A stretch of 42,007 bases of DNA from an uncultured Lachnospiraceae bacterium (GTDB lineage: Bacteria > Bacillota > Clostridia > Lachnospirales > Lachnospiraceae). This document shows, piece after piece, positions 36,801-42,007 of this stretch (the first letter of the stretch is position 1; each line of letters starts with the position of its first letter). Below the pieces are notes generated by a model, which saw only the letters and a program-made list of their open reading frames with translations, did no database searches and was not told the origin of the DNA. The translations under genes and the position numbers were made by a program. The stretch is taken from positions 25,292 to 67,298 of the forward strand of contig CAJUDQ010000016.1 of assembly GCA_910585215.1 (NCBI GenBank), written 5' to 3'.

Positions 36801-36966
36801 TGCAGCAGGCAACAATCAGGAAGAAAGTACTGCGAATAATGGAAAACTTCCTGTTACTGGAGATTCAAGTCAGGATATCTGGAACAGAACATGGCTTGTT
36901 ATGCTTGCTTCTATGCTCGTGACAGCCGGAATCGGAAGTTTTTCAGTAAAGAGACGGAAAAAATAG
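27868..36966 (+). CDS. giant cell-wall-anchored GH43 arabinanase-like protein 2, phase-variable
   Basis: A 3032-residue surface protein. Order: signal peptide ending at VMYA (31); G9-encoded GGG (37-39); first GH43 blade (HDPS Asp72, to Trp101); inserted LamG (about 125-355); remaining GH43 blades (WAPD 431-434, AIDPS Asp542, GEGPYIEK Glu619, His704); GH43_C2 (766-872); atrophied Ig (880-960); second LamG (964-1199); jelly-roll-like module (1204-1374); one CxxC repeat (1376-1416); InlB-type beta repeat (1452-1511); Ig-like modules; two YDG-type domains (1835, 1923); a long duplicated module (2081 and 2570 onward); and sorting signal LPVTGD (2994) with membrane segment and KRRKK tail. The ATG at 27868 follows GGAGG by 7 bases; an in-frame GTG at 27862 overlaps that site. 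It is a paralogue of the preceding gene with the same promoter type and the same G9 switch. Confidence 0.9.
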   Translation: MVKKIWNKSIRKILAVTLSVSMIVPTNVMYAADKNGGGGYETRIENGKIELTDADIENLYQKVNFQRQSVHDPSITVAEDGTYYVFGSHMGVAKTVDLQNWSDTPISNENENNAYYGVRNTRASDRLVALFDFNDGGADFTMNGSTAITANPDDVNDKVLCIETGSGGKNGNYAIMEADYFSNIDFSNGVTVSMNVRPTKNSSDWNYLFSIGCKSSPATNSILYIDGTIGFIQRAGDPYKAYYPGDGWVNGNTVNNEYDYFTKEANCNKWYKLTYVYSKTSVSIYVNDILAVTHASEASLGETVLPNLHNGTELVLGAGAERGDLENFGGYIDDVRIYNTALTGDEIADIPKKGATEKNIDTNNKILNEKVTPVSYKEAFRSGGYGIKEIETKNGKIKVDFSKFPASDWNTAITANPSAGKAPWSIQGNMWAPDIIYNPVMKKWCMYLSLNGNAWNTVVVLLTSDAIEGPYVYEAPIIYSGFTSGGVTSYNKTDLSLAINNGKPLSSLPARYNNLITGVDSNGTATSDGHGSYGTYWPHAIDPSVFYDDQGELWMNYGSWSGGIYMIKLDKNTGLRDYTVDYPYEINGAAANESTRDGNVTSDPYFGKKVAGGFYLSGEGPYIEKIGNYYYLFISYGFYSPTGGYNMRIFRSENPDGPYVDVNGDSAIYDRGGNNFKSRPSRGLQLMGNYQWDTMAVAEVAQGHNSAFVDKDGNAYVIYHTKFADGTAGHQLRVHQLYQNEDGWIVAAPYEYAGETINDENIKKEAIPAEQIVGNYQLIVHQYLNPKAADNGTVEANLDIVKPVNITLNADGTISGAYTGNWVEKEGTAYATITINNTEYKGVFTEQTIDGSNVKTLCFSAVNVSGECIWGSKTIPDDVAVAKNVIDFKSSLADSTYTDLDLSVKTTDGVTVTWTSSNTNVITNDGKVTPTNTDVKVIMTARISKGDYYYNKQYPITVKAGGIANADCETGLEAFYDFEDNLVNKLNTSQTGTMLKQSNGTMPQYEYNKERNSKVLQQYFGFDGAQSISYTKFPNPLKGRSLEGATVSLWVNRLDSDAWDAVWSFLDTDSSDGIDGRLFFTPNAYLGFNGTGGWFDCNKPDIITNAIEVQEWNLVTVTVDKNSFGIYINGHLVYTQNKYAALGSSSDIAALCSNVVNLLSSADDFYLGYGSFWGSAPLLMDNLKIYSRALSQADIAKLYKEETVIQVGSMNGDVPGELAWWDYSNFFGLKATEDFTIKWKFTNYNSLSTDNYKNYAVAITTNLDRTNEQAEDWYLRADSWSNAYFGSSDAAPFRNQVSYSSDWNWDNFVSMFNGAKIDATLSRSGTTMTFTAVINGSDGNTYHYTVTAKDAPLDDVMVYLGGQDCYLEISEYSVASQHRYDSVTTPPTCVSEGYTTYTCIYCSDSYMADKTEAAGHDYTATYADNVITVSCSKGDSTKTVTLNAEGGAIASSYHVQLDNTGNIVLPDNTEMSKAGYAFEGWKDTEENIYQTEFPVSSLPSDAENTVLTAVWKDTQAPTGTITVSDSKWQSLLETVTFEIYKTSQEIITIEAEDNEGNVGISYLIATEGQSYSLEDLKNLEDAEWNIYQSSSKPKLAKDTKNVIYAKLTDASGNITYISSNGIVEDETSPQITEFKIVSGTLKDTSVSVQIESNEAGTYYFILNRDADDALKTVAAENLSSAVITSVGQGTEIAANTKGTIDSTGLDAGTLYNAYLVIKDKAGNISECSRLEILTAQEMIDITNAQITGTANYTSQLSVSAQNDKNEPMVYQWYRSSETITENTDIDSLEEISCTSDSYTLQKEDVGKYIAVYISIDSAQYSGYTLAYTSSTVQPKNITVAAVQVLNKNYDGTANAEISEITLNGIETGDSVTASAGTAVFADKNAGTNKKVTVSGITLNGTDAAAYKLTSTTAEAQAAINKKTVSVKTVVVKDKVYDGTTAADIVSVEFEGAVEGEEITYEASMEFVDANAGPDKEATGTIALTNDSLTNYELSTSTISATAEIKKAKPQVTVPDNITAGYNTTLGEITLPTGFEFDISVLEDGLLTKVGDVGTQEFPAIYTPEDSNYESITIVISIEVTKASIGAPVLSKTDETIDGKQDGKINGLETDMEFSTDNITYTAVTDPDMSFAQGTYYVRYMENKNHFVSQPTELVIEAGRKLKITFMADDIVVKETETGWNGTITDIPKIPAKQGYDQIAPKWDVEDFTNIQADMTVHAIYTINKYTVILTQGEGYTLQTTDSGETTGIIEYLGNCNFKLVLADGYSKTENFAVKADGILLTPTADGSYSLTDITKNQTVTVEGIADITPATGEIRVADDIWNTRLELTSIFNLFFKDTQTVTITAEDKGSGVDKIFYYLSKEPVTEDIVNWTEYNNAFQIVPNNEYVIYAKITDKAGNCTFINSEGMILDNIAPVIMVQTTEGFSAVSDGAEYQKTQTFKVQDNYLKQVTVNNELVSLSEEGTFVLKPSDDKYTVEAEDKAGNKATYTISVKREAGTGSVAIEGWTYGEEANQPIIEDTNQAGYTVKYYKGSEELKEIPKNAGKYSVKVIFHQTDEIEEYTASADFVIAKAVSPDMPSLEKINESIAGKADGRIEGLTLQMEYSTDGVIYTDVTDEEMYFEAGTYFVRLKESENYLSSEAAKVVIDAGRKLLVTFVVDNAVVSVKEVLWNGEITDIPEIPEKKGYDRTAPKWNVAEFKNIQTDMTIEAIYTINQYIITLTQKDGYILKRTDSEGTGDKVNYLESCSFGLTVAEGYRKTKEFAVKANGVVLTADANGIYSLSDISEDYIVTVEGIEKISGIPQIKGENGKFGWEVIADEIRKVLEQSLTQQKVDVQMNGSTELPKEIILEIKGEDISLELDMGAGILWTIDGKTVTGQNFRNISMEVILDTDNIPQNILTRVTSGKTFKNLTLVHEGEFGFQPVLTIYVGKENAGLMAKLYYYNKTTGQMEISDSGKIDVNGNTKFTFTHASDYTIVIDAAGNNQEESTANNGKLPVTGDSSQDIWNRTWLVMLASMLVTAGIGSFSVKRRKK
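27976..27984 (+). repeat. poly-G tract (G9), candidate phase-variation switch 2
   Basis: Nine G residues in codons 37-39, just after the predicted signal peptidase site. With ten G the frame hits TGA six codons after the tract (GTA CGA AAC CCG AAT TGA). With eight it hits TGA about a dozen codons on. As sequenced the frame is ON. Confidence 0.85.
34108..36255 (+). repeat. duplicated module of about 226 codons in GH43 protein 2
   Basis: Copy 1 (34108 to about 34785) and copy 2 (35575 to about 36255) encode parallel sequences: PVLSKTDETIDGKQDGKI / PSLEKINESIAGKADGRI, EFSTDNITYTAVTD / EYSTDGVIYTDVTD, GRKLKITFMADDIVV / GRKLLVTFVVDNAVV, WNGTITDIPKIP / WNGEITDIPEIP, AIYTINKYTVILTQ / AIYTINQYIITLTQ. 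They are separated by Ig-like modules. DNA divergence shows an old duplication. Confidence 0.9.
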
Positions 36967-37023
36967 CAGAAGAAAACACAAACAGAAAATAAAAACAATA
37001 CAATAGAACTTATAGTTCAATAT

Positions 37024-37075
37024 CAGAAAAGCCGCTGATTAAGGAAGATTCAATCCTTAATCAGCGGCTTTTCTG
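37024..37075. terminator. bidirectional terminator between GH43 gene 2 and clpB
   Basis: A perfect 22-base-pair inverted repeat (37024-37045 with 37054-37075, core GCCGCTGATTAAGGA) has an 8-base loop, with A residues at the 5' foot and T residues at the 3' foot. It serves both convergent genes. Confidence 0.95.
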
Positions 37076-37117
37076 TGCTTTTTTCTGAAAAGTTTATTTT
37101 TCACAGTCCAGAATATA

Positions 37118-39715
37118 TTATTTTTTTACCGCGGTCAGCTTATTATCGATACAGTCAATTACGATACTGTCTCCCTGTGAAATATCTCCGCCAAGTATTA
37201 CTCTTGCTGCCAGTGTCTCTACATGTTTCTGCACATATCTCTTTAATGGTCTTGCGCCATACATAGGCTCATATCCGTTTTCTGTTACAAATTGTTTTGC
37301 TGTTTCTGTCAGCTCAATCGTAATATCTCGCTCTCTAAGTCTCCGGTTAATATCTGCCAGAATTAAATCGACAATCTTGCCGATATTATCCTTTGTCAGA
37401 GGTTTAAACATAATAATTTCATCCAGTCTGTTTAAAAACTCAGGTCTGAAATGTGCCCTTAGCTCTGTCATTACAAGGCGCTCGCTCTCTTCACCGATTT
37501 CTCCCTGCTCATTAATTCCCTCTAACAGATAGGAGGAACCAATATTAGAAGTCAATATAATAATCGTGTTTTTAAAATCTACGGTTCTTCCCTGTGAATC
37601 GGTAATTCTTCCATCATCTAAAACCTGAAGAAGAATATTAAATACATCAGGATGAGCCTTTTCGATTTCGTCAAACAGAACAACCGAATAAGGTTTTCTT
37701 CTGACTGCTTCTGTGAGCTGGCCTCCTTCATCATATCCGACATATCCCGGAGGTGCTCCGATTAAACGGGATACAGAGTGTTTCTCCATATATTCCGACA
37801 TATCAATTCTGACAATGTTCTGCTCATTGTCAAACAGATTTTCCGCCAGTGCCTTTGCCAGTTCTGTTTTTCCGACGCCTGTAGGACCAAGAAACAGAAA
37901 CGAGCCGATTGGTTTGCTTGGGTCTTTAATTCCTGCCTTGGAACGGATAATTGCTTCTGTTACTTTTGTTACTCCTTCATCCTGACCAACTACGCGTTTG
38001 TGAAGCGCTTCGGCAAGGTGAAGTGTTTTATTTCTCTCAGTTTCCGTCAGTTTTGATACCGGAATTCCTGTCCATCTGGAAATAATTCTTGCGATTTCCT
38101 CTTCAGTAACGCTCTCTCTTACAAGAGATAAATCCTGATTTTTTATCTTTTCTTCTTCTGTTTCAAGTTGTTTGGTAAGCTCGGGAAGTCTGCCATACTG
38201 AATTTCTGCAACTTTTTCAAGGTCATAATTTCTCTGGGCAATCTGAATTTCATTATTTGCCGCATCGATTTCTTCGCGGAGCTTTCGAAGCTTTTCCACA
38301 GAAGCTTTTTCGTTTTCAAGCTGTGCTTTTTGAGTATTAAAGCTGTCTTTCAGTTCTGCAAGCTCTTTTTGAAGATTTTGCAGACGGTCCTGACTGAGCT
38401 TGTCTGTCTCTTTTTTCAGAGCTGTTTCTTCTATTTCCATCTGCATAACACGACGTTTCAGCTCATCAAGCTCTGTGGGCATGGAATCCATTTCTGTTTT
38501 AATCAATGCGCACGCTTCATCCACCAAATCAATCGCCTTGTCAGGAAGAAAACGGTCGGAAATATAGCGGTTTGATAAAACGGCTGCGGTTACAAGAGCA
38601 GAATCGGCAATTTTTACCCCATGAAATACCTCATAGCGGTCCTTTAAACCTCTAAGAATCGAAATCGTATCTTCTACCGTCGGTTCATCTACCATAACTG
38701 GCTGAAAACGCCGTTCGAGAGCAGGGTCTTTTTCAATATATTTTCGATATTCGTCAAGAGTAGTAGCGCCGATACAGTGAAGCTCTCCTCTGGCAAGCAT
38801 TGGTTTTAACATATTTCCGGCATCCATGGAGCCTTCGGTCTTGCCTGCACCAACAATGGTATGAAGCTCATCAATAAACAGAATAATCTGTCCATCGCTT
38901 TTTTTCACTTCTTCCAAAACAGCCTTCAGACGTTCTTCAAATTCGCCTCGGTATTTTGCACCTGCTACCAGTGCACCCATATCCAGCGCAAATATTTTTT
39001 TCTCTTTTAAGCCTTCTGGAACATCTCCCTGAACAATTCTCTGCGCAAGACCTTCTACAGCGGCAGTTTTTCCAACACCCGGCTCACCAATCAGAACAGG
39101 ATTATTTTTTGTTTTGCGGGATAAAATACGAATGACATTGCGAATTTCCGCATCTCTTCCAATCACAGGGTCAAGCTTCTGATTTCTTGCTTTTTCAACC
39201 AAATCTGTGCCATATTTTTGAAGCGTATCATAGGTAGCCTCGGGATTGTCACTGGTTACTCTCTGGTTGCCACGGACAGTAGAAAGCGCGGTTAAAAAGC
39301 GTTCTCTTGTAATGCCGTATTCTTTAAATAAGGCTGACATTGCCCGATTTGGATGCTTTAAAAGAGAGAGGAAAAGATGTTCAACAGAAACATATTCATC
39401 TCCCATTGCCTTGGATTCATCCTCAGCAGAAATTAAAACTTTATTTAAATCATTGCTGATGCGCAGCTCACCGCCTTGAACCTTTACTTTTTTACTAAGA
39501 TATTCCTGTACTTTATTGGAAAAATGAGTTTTGTTAAAAGATTCATTGTGAAGTTCCATTTTTTCAATCAGTTTGAGAATCAAACCGTCTTCCTGTGTAA
39601 TCAGGGCTTCCATCAGATGTTCCTGGTCAATCTCCTGATTTCCATATTCATAGGCCAGTTTTTCACATGCCTGAACTGCTTCGATAGATTTTTGTGTAAA
39701 TTTACTGATATTCAT
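37118..39715 (-). CDS. clpB: ATP-dependent disaggregase ClpB
   Basis: An 865-residue ClpB (Hsp104 class), the hexameric AAA+ machine that pulls proteins out of heat-induced aggregates with DnaK. Visible: Clp N-domain (residues 1-145); first AAA+ module with Walker A GEPGVGKT (Lys216) and Walker B ILFIDELHTIVGAG; the long coiled-coil middle domain (about 400-530, rich in Glu/Lys/Gln heptads) that distinguishes ClpB from ClpA or ClpC; and second AAA+ module with GPTGVGKT (Lys616), SEYMEKHSVSRLIGAPPGYVGY and the C-terminal YGARPLKRYVQK. The start is ATG at 39715 behind GAGGTG; an upstream in-frame ATG at 39739 adds eight unrelated residues. It is monocistronic and has heat-shock type control (CIRCE). 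Confidence 0.97.
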   Translation of the reverse strand: MNISKFTQKSIEAVQACEKLAYEYGNQEIDQEHLMEALITQEDGLILKLIEKMELHNESFNKTHFSNKVQEYLSKKVKVQGGELRISNDLNKVLISAEDESKAMGDEYVSVEHLFLSLLKHPNRAMSALFKEYGITRERFLTALSTVRGNQRVTSDNPEATYDTLQKYGTDLVEKARNQKLDPVIGRDAEIRNVIRILSRKTKNNPVLIGEPGVGKTAAVEGLAQRIVQGDVPEGLKEKKIFALDMGALVAGAKYRGEFEERLKAVLEEVKKSDGQIILFIDELHTIVGAGKTEGSMDAGNMLKPMLARGELHCIGATTLDEYRKYIEKDPALERRFQPVMVDEPTVEDTISILRGLKDRYEVFHGVKIADSALVTAAVLSNRYISDRFLPDKAIDLVDEACALIKTEMDSMPTELDELKRRVMQMEIEETALKKETDKLSQDRLQNLQKELAELKDSFNTQKAQLENEKASVEKLRKLREEIDAANNEIQIAQRNYDLEKVAEIQYGRLPELTKQLETEEEKIKNQDLSLVRESVTEEEIARIISRWTGIPVSKLTETERNKTLHLAEALHKRVVGQDEGVTKVTEAIIRSKAGIKDPSKPIGSFLFLGPTGVGKTELAKALAENLFDNEQNIVRIDMSEYMEKHSVSRLIGAPPGYVGYDEGGQLTEAVRRKPYSVVLFDEIEKAHPDVFNILLQVLDDGRITDSQGRTVDFKNTIIILTSNIGSSYLLEGINEQGEIGEESERLVMTELRAHFRPEFLNRLDEIIMFKPLTKDNIGKIVDLILADINRRLRERDITIELTETAKQFVTENGYEPMYGARPLKRYVQKHVETLAARVILGGDISQGDSIVIDCIDNKLTAVKK

Positions 39716-39749
39716 AAGATACACCTCATTTCTGCACACCGGCTTTCAT

Positions 39750-39820
39750 CGGTTCGTGTTGGATGTGCCATGCAGCCAGCCGAAAGCTGATTGCGTTGAT
39801 TATTAAAAAAATACGAACCG
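39750..39820 (-). promoter_or_regulatory. structured clpB 5' leader
   Basis: The clpB transcript would carry about 120 untranslated bases. They contain a perfect 8-base inverted repeat (CGGTTCGT at 39750-39757, complement at 39813-39820), an inner CAGC/GCTG hairpin and a U-rich stretch. The base of the structure is 35 bases before the start codon. A role such as heat-sensitive folding is possible but not shown. Confidence 0.4.
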
Positions 39821-39843
39821 GAGTTTTTTGTTCTTCGATTCGT

Positions 39844-39872
39844 ATCATACTCTAAATTGTTAGCAATGTCAA
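39844..39872 (-). promoter_or_regulatory. sigma-A promoter of clpB
   Basis: On the minus strand: TTGACA (39872-39867), 17 bases, TATGAT (39849-39844). A near-consensus vegetative promoter whose -35 lies within the CIRCE element. Confidence 0.9.
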
Positions 39873-39886
39873 GAGGTGAGTGCTAA
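39860..39886. promoter_or_regulatory. CIRCE operator (HrcA site), degenerate left arm
   Basis: TTAGCAATG (39860-39868), 9 bases, GAGTGCTAA (39878-39886). The CIRCE consensus is TTAGCACTC-N9-GAGTGCTAA; the right arm is perfect and the left differs at its last three bases. It overlaps the clpB -35, so HrcA repression of clpB is expected, relieved on heat shock. hrcA is not in the window. Confidence 0.88.
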
Positions 39887-39933
39887 TAATTTTTAAGATT
39901 TTTTATTTTCTTTTACCAGAATGTGCCTTATAT

Positions 39934-39954
39934 CCCCTACCTTTAGGCATGGGG
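39934..39954 (-). repeat. IS200/IS605-like foldback hairpin (remnant)
   Basis: On the minus strand CCCC-A-TGCC-TAAA-GGTA-GGGG folds into an 8-base-pair stem with one bulged A and loop TAAA. The CCTAAAGG core and bulge are characteristic of terminal hairpins of IS200/IS605-type elements. No tnpA or tnpB is present. It sits just after the 3' end of the XRE-type gene. Confidence 0.5.
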
Positions 39955-39966
39955 AGTGTCAATTGA

Positions 39967-40641
39967 TTATCCCTCATCTTTTTCATCCTGAAAAACACTG
40001 GCAGCATTAATAAATGTTTGGGCAGAAACGCTGTCACAATAAGAAATATCAGTACAGGTAATATGTGCTCCAGATTCAATTTGAGAATTTGTGATATCAG
40101 CACAGGTCATATGTGCTCTGCATTCAATTTCAGAATCTGTGATATCAGCACAGGTAATATGTGTTCCGGATTCAATTTTAGAATCTGTGATATCAGCGCA
40201 GGTAATATGTGTTCCAGACTGAATTGTAGAATCGTAAATATTTTCCTGTACTGTAATGCTGAAATAAGATTTTATCGTCATTCCCTGCATCTCTCCATCA
40301 TATTTCAGCTGGATTTCCGATAGCTCATCTGTCAGTTCTTCTTTTTTCAAAATTCGATGTCCCTGAAAAATAACTGCATACAGATTATTATCATTTGGCC
40401 ATTCTGCCGACTGTTTCTCTATTGTATTTCGTTCTTCTTTTCCAAATAAAAAATCAATGGATACCTGAAAGATTTCCGCTATTTTGGGAATCAGTGCAAT
40501 ATCCGGACAAGACAACTGGTTTTCCCATTTTGAAACCGCCTGAAAGGTGATATCGAGCATCCCTGCAAGTTCTTCCTGAGAGAGTCCCTGTTTTTTTCTT
40601 AATTCCGCAATATTGGAACATATAATTTCATTTACTGTCAT
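39967..40641 (-). CDS. XRE-type regulator with C-terminal 16-residue repeat (beta-helix-like) domain
   Basis: A 224-residue protein. Residues about 5-65 are a Cro/C1-type helix-turn-helix (IAELRKKQGLSQEELAGMLDITFQAVSKWENQLSCPD..). A linker follows (about 66-135). Residues about 137-200 then form four tandem 16-residue units of pattern D-S-x-I-x-S-G-x-H-I-T-C-A-D-I-T, which should coil into a right-handed beta-helix with His and Cys stacked on one face. The start is ATG 40641 behind GGAGG. A 10-base palindrome AGTAGCTACT (40664-40673) and a -10-like TATACT upstream are candidate operator and promoter. IS605-like hairpins flank the gene, suggesting acquisition. Ligand and targets are unknown; the repeat domain is unusual for a DNA-binding regulator. 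Confidence 0.8.
   Translation of the reverse strand: MTVNEIICSNIAELRKKQGLSQEELAGMLDITFQAVSKWENQLSCPDIALIPKIAEIFQVSIDFLFGKEERNTIEKQSAEWPNDNNLYAVIFQGHRILKKEELTDELSEIQLKYDGEMQGMTIKSYFSITVQENIYDSTIQSGTHITCADITDSKIESGTHITCADITDSEIECRAHMTCADITNSQIESGAHITCTDISYCDSVSAQTFINAASVFQDEKDEG
40042..40233 (-). repeat. four tandem 48-bp repeats in the XRE-type gene
   Basis: Units at 40233-40186, 40185-40138, 40137-40090 and 40089-40042, exact 48-base period and strongly alike in DNA. They encode the 16-residue HITCADIT units. This is not CRISPR: there are no unique spacers and the units are in frame within a gene. Confidence 0.9.
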
Positions 40642-40867
40642 AAAAACCTCCATTTATCTATTAAGTAGCTACTGTAGATAAAGTATAACACAGCAGATAA
40701 TAAAATAGAATAAACCATCAGTGGAAGCACAAAAAATAATATTCAACCATCAGTTGAAAAGTATAAAAGGAAATAAATATTCATTTGACAATTAAACAAT
40801 TGGCAGTATATGACGCGCTCTCACCACTTAAGAAGTGGGAGATAAATTGCTGGTTTTGGTTAAAATC
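40642..40867. other. intergenic with direct repeats, palindrome and foldback hairpin
   Basis: 226 bases between the XRE-type gene and the response regulator, both on the minus strand. The stretch contains AGTAGCTACT (40664-40673), a 13-base near-perfect direct repeat ACCATCAGTGGAA / ACCATCAGTTGAA (40714-40726, 40746-40758), the second copy also forming TCAAC/GTTGA, and the hairpin at 40819-40842. The direct repeats lie upstream of the XRE-type gene and could be its own operators. Confidence 0.5.
40819..40842 (+). repeat. IS200/IS605-like foldback hairpin (second)
   Basis: TCTC-A-CCACTT-AAG-AAGTGG-GAGA: a 10-base-pair stem with a single bulged A and a 3-base loop, similar in build to the hairpin at 39934-39954. 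It lies just beyond the 3' end of the response regulator gene. Confidence 0.45.
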
Positions 40868-41929
40868 TCAGCCTTCACATACCATAGGCAAAACAGAATG
40901 AAATTTCTGATAATATTCTATAATTTCATATTTACATCCTTTAAACAGACTGCAAACATCATGGTTTATTGCTCCTGATTCCATCAGAATTTTATTTAAA
41001 GAATAATCAAAACGAAGCTGTGTATGTTCTGTATATTCAAAATATAAATTATCAAATTCATCTATTATCCGGCACATCTGGGCATAAATGGAAATTTTAT
41101 CTCCGGAAAGTCTGTGTGGAAATCCTGTACCATCATTTTTTTCATGATGTTGTGCACAGATATCAGAACATATCTGTACAAAATATTTGCAGTTTTCAGA
41201 ATAATTCAGTTTTATAATATCAGATCCCAGAAGAGTATGGTCCATATATACATCCTTGTTTTGTTTATTATCTGTACGAAAAACTTTTAAAACTCCCATA
41301 TCGCCTATATTGCAGAAATATACGGCTTTGCTAATCAGTTCTATATGAATCGGCTGCAAATTGATTTCCCTAGACACAGAAGTATATCTTTTTAAAAGAA
41401 TCTCCATTATCTGAGTCATACGTTCATAATGTCCCCTGTCTTTTCCGAAATTATCAAGATATAGATTATATATTTTTTCCAAATGTTGAATATATCGTCT
41501 TGTCTCTACAATATTTATATCTGTAAGCTGAGTATTGTCAGGCAACCGTTTGTTGCTTATAAGGTCCTGTGTGATTCTTTTTAGAATCTCCTGCTGGTCA
41601 AACGGCTTTTTTATAAATTCAAATACGTTATATTGTGCTGCTTCTTCTACATTATCAAATGTAGCTTCTCCGGAAATCATAAAAACAGGAATTTTGGAAA
41701 TATTATTTTTTTTCATTGTTTCAAGTACATCAAATCCACTCATACCCGGCATGGAAACATCCAGAAGAATTGCAACCAGTTCATCTGCCTTTGATTCAAT
41801 AATCTCAATTGCTGAACCACCATTATCTTCTTCAATAATCTCAAACTTATCTGATAAAATATTTTTCAGAAGTTCTCGTGTAATTTCAGAATCATCCACA
41901 ATTAACAAAGTATTCTTAGTTGTCTTCAT
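40868..41929 (-). CDS. response regulator with degenerate HD-GYP output domain
   Basis: A 353-residue protein. Residues 1-125 are a receiver domain: acidic pair Asp12/Asp13, phosphoacceptor Asp57 (LLDVSMPGMSG), the MISGEA switch Ser and the Lys in FIKKPFD. The C-terminal half follows the HD-GYP layout with HHEKNDGTGFPHRLSGDKI and MDHTLLG intact, but the first motif (normally HDIGKI) reads CNIGDM, so the metal-binding His-Asp pair is lost. c-di-GMP phosphodiesterase activity is therefore doubtful, and binding or scaffolding is possible. The ATG at 41929 has only weak ribosome-binding sequence; a GGAGG lies about 30 bases further up, next to an in-frame CTG, so the true start may be earlier. 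No sensor kinase is seen before the window ends. Confidence 0.85.
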   Translation of the reverse strand: MKTTKNTLLIVDDSEITRELLKNILSDKFEIIEEDNGGSAIEIIESKADELVAILLDVSMPGMSGFDVLETMKKNNISKIPVFMISGEATFDNVEEAAQYNVFEFIKKPFDQQEILKRITQDLISNKRLPDNTQLTDINIVETRRYIQHLEKIYNLYLDNFGKDRGHYERMTQIMEILLKRYTSVSREINLQPIHIELISKAVYFCNIGDMGVLKVFRTDNKQNKDVYMDHTLLGSDIIKLNYSENCKYFVQICSDICAQHHEKNDGTGFPHRLSGDKISIYAQMCRIIDEFDNLYFEYTEHTQLRFDYSLNKILMESGAINHDVCSLFKGCKYEIIEYYQKFHSVLPMVCEG

Positions 41930-42007
41930 AACTAAATTTATAGCCTTAATCAGGCAAATCCTCCTTAATATATTAATTGTATGTAGTTAGAAAATAAATT
42001 TCTTTTT
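41930..42007. other. upstream region of the response regulator, cut by window end
   Basis: 78 AT-rich bases. A minus-strand AAGGAGG near 41950-41957 is the only clear signal, and it is poorly placed for ATG 41929. Confidence 0.4.

Noticed and set aside
40018..40323. + strand open frame opposite the XRE-type gene
   Set aside because: It mirrors the 48-bp repeats of the minus-strand gene and has no ribosome binding site.
41535..41990. + strand open frame of 151 codons opposite the response regulator receiver domain
   Set aside because: A shadow of the minus-strand gene, which has clear receiver-domain motifs.

Overview
The window is AT-rich DNA from a Gram-positive anaerobe of the class Clostridia. 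The best guess is a motile, plant-polysaccharide-using gut member of Lachnospiraceae. The grounds are: Clostridia-type ribosome binding sites, the secA-prfB pair, a CotS-like spore-coat kinase and a SipL-like SPOCS/LysM protein (sporulation), cheW (chemotaxis), an HrcA/CIRCE-type clpB promoter, and two giant sortase-anchored GH43 proteins. No rRNA, tRNA, CRISPR array or intact insertion sequence was seen.

Left part (1-21,031), nearly all on the + strand: a flavin reductase-like protein; a GH36 alpha-galactosidase; secA; prfB with its programmed +1 frameshift; cheW; a threonine-branch cluster (HTH/ACT protein, hom, and an ApgM-type phosphoglycerate mutase that may be an alternative homoserine kinase); a small PAS protein; a CotS-family kinase; a PEGA lipoprotein; a structured 477-base intergenic region; a phospho-sugar mutase; a PH-domain protein; ispE overlapping a GntR/FCD regulator; a protein of unknown function; a PrcB-like lipoprotein; and a SPOCS/LysM protein.

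Centre (21,032-37,075): two paralogous giant cell-wall proteins of 2052 and 3032 residues. Each has a signal peptide, a GH43 arabinanase-type catalytic domain with a GH43_C2 domain, lectin-like and Ig-like modules, and an LPXTG-type anchor. Three features link them: nearly identical 53-bp promoter blocks (TTGACA-17-TACAAT); a run of exactly nine G residues near the 5' end of each reading frame, where loss or gain of one G gives an early stop; and repeat-rich C-terminal stalks. I read them as a pair of phase-variable surface arabinan-degrading or arabinan-binding proteins, the most interesting content here. In the second protein a LamG domain is inserted inside the GH43 fold.

Right part (37,076-42,007), minus strand: clpB with a sigma-A promoter overlapping a degenerate CIRCE operator; an XRE-type regulator with a C-terminal array of 16-residue repeats that place His and Cys at fixed positions, flanked by IS200/IS605-like foldback hairpins; and a response regulator with a degenerate HD-GYP output domain.

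All functional names rest on motif recognition by eye. No database or folding program was run.
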